64,000 nt of DNA. It comes from JACVRW01 sp963808775 (lineage in GTDB: Bacteria; Actinomycetota; Thermoleophilia; Solirubrobacterales; Thermoleophilaceae). A program made the translations under genes and the position numbers. The first letter of the stretch is position 1, and the number at the start of each line of letters is the position of its first letter. Under the pieces are notes generated by a model. It saw only the letters and a program-made list of their open reading frames with translations, did no database searches and was not told the origin of the DNA. Of this stretch, positions 61,354 through 64,000 are shown piece by piece. The stretch lies in assembly GCA_963808775.1 (NCBI GenBank), contig CAWEGR010000005.1, positions 248,001-312,000 of the forward strand. Direction: 5' to 3'.

Positions 61354-62217
61354 TCAGGACAGAACGGTGCGGGCGAGCAGGTCGACCTGGACCGGGTCGG
61401 AGGACGACGGGAACATGATCAGCTCGTCGGCTCCCGCCTCCTCGAACTCCTGCACGCGCCTGCGGACGGCCTCCTCGCCCAGCGCCACGCCCTCGAAGGC
61501 GATCTGCGCGTAATCCCCGCCCACGGCGTAGTAGTCGAGGATCGAGCGCCGGGCGTCGCCCTCCGGGTCGTCCCCGAGCGCGAAGTAGGTGAGCGCCGAG
61601 CGCTTGGGCCGCTCCTCCCGTCCGGCCTCGCGCCAGGCGGCCTCGAGCTTCTCCCCCCGCACCCTGAACTCCTCCGCGGGGGCGCCGCCCATGATCCAGC
61701 CGTCGCCGAAGCGCGCCGCGCGCCGGTACGACGCATCCGAGGCGCCTCCGACCAGGAGCGTCGGCGGGTCGCCGCTCACGTCGGGGCCGACACCGCCGGC
61801 GAAGCCGCGTTCCTCGCCCGCCCACAACCGCGTGATCTCCTCGAGCATCGCGTCGAGCCGCTTGCCGCGCCCGCGCATCTCGACGCCGAAGGGCTCGTAG
61901 TCGTCCTCGCGCGAGCCGATCGCCACGCCGAGCTCGAGCCGGCCGCCGGAGAGGTGCTGGATCGTTGCCGCCTGCTTCGCCACGATCGCGGCGCTCTCCC
62001 GGTAGGGCACGATCAGGATCGCCGTGGTCAGGCCGATGCGCTCCGTCACGGCCGCGGCGGCGGCGAGCGCGACCAGGGGCTCGTAGTTCGCGTAGACGAT
62101 CCGGTCGAGGGTCGCGAGGCACGAGAAGCCCTCGCGCTCGGCGCGCCGCGCCCAGTCGAGCATGCCGGGGCCGGTGACGTCCGGGATGGCCGTGGGCAGT
62201 CCGATTCCGACCTCCAT
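61354..62217 (-). CDS. LLM-class (luciferase-like) F420-dependent oxidoreductase
   Basis: 287 residues of the bacterial luciferase-like family. MEVGIGLPTAIPDVTG begins strand 1; RIGLTTAILIVPYRESAAIV, KQAATIQHLSGGRLELGVAI and GSREDDYEPFGVEMRGRGKR contain family contacts; GGASDASYRRAARFGDGWIM is the phosphate-binding region. In actinobacteria such enzymes mostly use F420, but FMN use cannot be excluded. Substrate unknown. Divergent from the PPOX-class gene (27-base gap). Confidence 0.87.
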   Translation of the reverse strand: MEVGIGLPTAIPDVTGPGMLDWARRAEREGFSCLATLDRIVYANYEPLVALAAAAAVTERIGLTTAILIVPYRESAAIVAKQAATIQHLSGGRLELGVAIGSREDDYEPFGVEMRGRGKRLDAMLEEITRLWAGEERGFAGGVGPDVSGDPPTLLVGGASDASYRRAARFGDGWIMGGAPAEEFRVRGEKLEAAWREAGREERPKRSALTYFALGDDPEGDARRSILDYYAVGGDYAQIAFEGVALGEEAVRRRVQEFEEAGADELIMFPSSSDPVQVDLLARTVLS

Positions 62218-62244
62218 GTCACTCCTCTCTCATAGGCTCGGGCC

Positions 62245-62670
62245 GTGAAGCTAGAGGAGATGCCCGCCTGGGCCCGGGAGCTGCTCGCGGGAGCCCGTGT
62301 GGCGCGGCTCGCCTACGCGGACCTCGAGGACCGGCCGCGCGTGCTGCCGGTGACCTTCGCCGTCGCCGGCGGCGCCGTCTGGAGCGCGATCGACGAGAAG
62401 CCGAAGCGCCGCGGCGAGCCGGCTCGGCTCGACGCGCTGAGGCGGCGCCCCGACGCCGCCCTGCTCGCGGACGTCTACCACGACGACTGGGAGCGCCTCG
62501 CCTGGGTGCAGCTGCTCGGCAGGGTCGCCATCCTGGCGCGCGACGAGGCGCCCGATGCGCTGCGGGCGCTCGCCGCGAAGTACGCGCCCTACGCCGAGCG
62601 CACGCCGCCCGGCCCGCTGCTGCGGCTCGACGTCGAGCGCGTCGTCCTCTGGCGGGCCTCCGGGCCCTGA
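62245..62670 (+). CDS. PPOX-class (pyridoxamine oxidase-like) F420-type oxidoreductase
   Basis: 141 residues with the split-barrel fold: ARVARLAYADLEDRPRVLPV, VWSAIDEKPKRRGEPARLDA, LADVYHDDWERLAWVQLLGR and KYAPYAERTPPGPLLRLDVE. It closely resembles the actinobacterial TIGR03668-type family, predicted to bind F420. Probable homodimer. GTG start. Divergent with the LLM oxidoreductase, suggesting shared control. Substrate unknown. Confidence 0.85.
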   Translation: MKLEEMPAWARELLAGARVARLAYADLEDRPRVLPVTFAVAGGAVWSAIDEKPKRRGEPARLDALRRRPDAALLADVYHDDWERLAWVQLLGRVAILARDEAPDALRALAAKYAPYAERTPPGPLLRLDVERVVLWRASGP

Positions 62671-63479
62671 GCGACGGGCATCCCCCTCCGGGTCCACTCG
62701 CTGTAGGAGCCCGGGTAGAGCCGCATGGGGCCGAGTCCCGCCAGCTCGGCGGCCAGCACGAGCGTGGACGCGGTCACACCTGAGCCGCAGTAGGCGACGG
62801 CGCCCGCTCCCAGCCGTCACGCCGGCCGCGGCGAGGCGCTCGCGCAGCGCAGCCGGCTCGAGAAAGCGTCCCTCGGGCTGGAGCTCGGCGAAGGGAAGGT
62901 TGCGCGCCCCCTCGATGTGACCGGCCACCGCGTCCACGGGCTCGACCTCCCCGCGGTAGCGCTCCGGCGCGCGGGCGTCGAGCAGCGGGGCGGCGTCCGC
63001 GAGCTGCCCGAGCGTGACGATGTCGCCCGCCTCGGGGTGGCCGCGGCGTCGAGGTCGCCGGGCGCCACCTCCTCCGCGCCGGCGCGCAGCGGGCCGCCCG
63101 CCTCCCGCCAGGCGCGCAGGCCGCCGTTCAGCACGAGCGCCGCGGGGCCGCCGAAGTGCCTGAGCAGCCACCAGAGCCGCGCGGCGCCGCCCTCGCCGGC
63201 CTCGTCGTAGGCCACGACCCGCGACTGCGCGCAGATCCCCGCGCCGCGCGCCGCCGCCTCGAAGTCCGCCCGCGCCGGGAGCGGGTGTCGCCCGGCGTCC
63301 GAGGGCGGGGCGGAGAGGTCGCGGTCGACGTCGAGGTAGCTCGCGCCGGGGATGTGCCCCTCGAGCCAGAGCCCCTCGCCGGCGCCCGGGCTGCCGAGCA
63401 CGAAGCGGCAATCCACGACCCGCACGCTTGGCTCCCCGAGGCGCCCGAGCAGCTCGGCAGGCTCGATCAGGTGGCTCAT
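62589..63479 (-). CDS. Two-domain thiosulfate/3-mercaptopyruvate sulfurtransferase, frame-broken
   Basis: Starts MSHLIEPAELLGRLGEPSVR and VVDCRFVLGSPGAGEGLWLE, with HIPGASYLDVDRDLSAP and VVAYDEAGEGGAARLWWLLR in the first domain. A change near 63030 brings in the second domain (LGQLADAAPLLDARAPERYR, GHIEGARNLPF), and another near 62810 gives YCGSGVTASTLVLAAELAGL, with the catalytic Cys in CGSGVTA, and GSYSEWTRRGMPV. The natural end probably lies near 62665; the open frame runs to 62589 over the 3' end of the convergent PPOX gene. Transfers sulfane sulfur to thiols or cyanide. Confidence 0.83.
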
Positions 63480-63505
63480 CGCGGGGGAGCGTACGCTGCC
63501 GCCCG

Positions 63506-64000
63506 ATGCGCGCGATGGTGCTGCACGGCCCGGGCGAGCCGCTCCGGATGGAGGAGCTCCCCGATCCGGAGCCGGGCCCGGGCGAGCTGCTGCTCGAGGT
63601 GCTCGCCTGCGGCGTCTGCCGCACCGACCTCCACATCGTCGACGGCGAGCTGCGCGAGCCGAAGCTGCCGCTCGTGCCCGGCCACCAGATCGTGGGCCGC
63701 GTGGCTGGGGCCGGAGGGGCGCGCTTCCCGGCGGGCGCGCGCGTGGGGGTGCCGTGGCTCGGGCGCGCCTGCGGGCGCTGCCCATACTGCCTGTCGGGGC
63801 GGGAGAACCTCTGCGACGCCCCGACGTTCACGGGCTACGACCGCGACGGCGGCTACGCGGAGCTGGCCGTCGCGGACGAGCGCTTCTGCCTGCCCGTGCC
63901 GGACGCGTACGGCGACGCGGAGGCGGCGCCGCTCCTCTGCGCCGGGCTGATCGGGCTGCGCACCCTGCGCCTGGCCGGCGACCCCGCGCGGCTCGGCATC
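63506..64000 (+). CDS. Zinc-dependent alcohol dehydrogenase (partial, continues past window)
   Basis: One clean frame from ATG 63506 to the right edge (165 codons). MRAMVLHGPGEPLRMEELPD starts the MDR fold. ACGVCRTDLHIVDGELREPK and LVPGHQIVGRVAG give the catalytic-zinc Cys and His region; RACGRCPYCLSGRENLCDAP has the four Cys of the structural zinc site; and CAGLIGLRTLRLAG leads into the NAD-binding half, which lies outside. Probably an NAD(P)-dependent alcohol dehydrogenase (AdhP-like). It diverges from the sulfurtransferase gene with 26 bases between. Confidence 0.9.
   Translation, partial: MRAMVLHGPGEPLRMEELPDPEPGPGELLLEVLACGVCRTDLHIVDGELREPKLPLVPGHQIVGRVAGAGGARFPAGARVGVPWLGRACGRCPYCLSGRENLCDAPTFTGYDRDGGYAELAVADERFCLPVPDAYGDAEAAPLLCAGLIGLRTLRLAGDPARLGI

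Noticed and set aside
1..64000. tRNA or rRNA genes, prophage, transposase genes, CRISPR array
   Set aside because: I looked in the intergenic gaps and among the proteins and saw none. Gaps are nearly all below 220 bases. A covariance-model search would be needed to exclude a tRNA fully.

Overview
The window reads as chromosomal DNA of a high-GC actinobacterium. My best guess is class Thermoleophilia (Solirubrobacterales or Gaiellales-like). The grounds are: very GC-rich third codon positions; a secreted cysteine-repeat protein with NAFGKCVS-type units; paired F420-type oxidoreductases; ferredoxin-dependent 2-oxoacid oxidoreductase; and several SpoIIE/STAS partner-switching proteins. Lineage is inference; no rRNA or tRNA gene is visible. 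Many conserved genes are broken by one or two frame changes that leave all family motifs in register on either side. This looks like uncorrected indel errors (draft or metagenomic assembly) more than real gene decay. I annotate such genes as one locus and give the approximate break points.

1-17 kb is a cell-surface polysaccharide locus. It holds an asparagine synthase, a MycF-like methyltransferase, four glycosyltransferases, a hexapeptide acyltransferase, a Wzm/Wzt-type ABC exporter, a WecA-like initiating transferase, two sugar-nucleotide epimerases, a secreted glycosidase and a second methyltransferase. The block 1.9-8.9 kb is visibly less GC-rich and has no broken frames. It ends in a duplicated glycosyltransferase 3' end, as if a cassette had been swapped in (or contigs joined) there. 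A cytochrome P450 follows.

17-28 kb carries housekeeping and stress genes: a PP2C phosphatase, a YpfJ-type metallopeptidase, a GH1 glucosidase, an aldo/keto reductase, an MFS exporter, a GHMP kinase, a P1 peptidase and the secreted cysteine-repeat protein. 28-36 kb is regulatory and envelope-related: an ECF sigma factor fused to a zinc-finger tail, small unknown proteins, a bPH2 protein, an M23 peptidase, and a membrane PAS-GAF-SpoIIE-HATPase protein translationally coupled to a STAS protein.

36-41 kb is a catabolic unit: a hydrolase divergent from a flavin monooxygenase, SDR and aldehyde dehydrogenase operon, with a candidate operator between them. 41-48 kb mixes a ferredoxin, a tail-anchored repeat protein, DUF1244, an NlpC/P60 lipoprotein, ArfB, a PfkB kinase, rhodanese, SDR, an AbiEi/DUF559 protein, a RemA-like protein and galactokinase. 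48-54 kb is a redox core: NAD(P) transhydrogenase divergent from 2-oxoglutarate:ferredoxin oxidoreductase. 54-64 kb has MOSC, DUF2237, GNAT, an mtnA/class II aldolase pair (likely 5-deoxypentose salvage), a complete osmoprotectant ABC transporter, two F420-type enzymes, a sulfurtransferase and the start of a zinc alcohol dehydrogenase.

The most unusual items are: the glycosyltransferase recombination-like junction; a 43-nt hairpin element present twice between convergent gene pairs; a separate perfect 15-bp palindrome; the cysteine-repeat secreted protein; the tail-anchored tandem-repeat protein beside a ferredoxin; and two micro-proteins. No CRISPR array, prophage or transposase was seen. 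No stretch above 300 bases lacks a gene.
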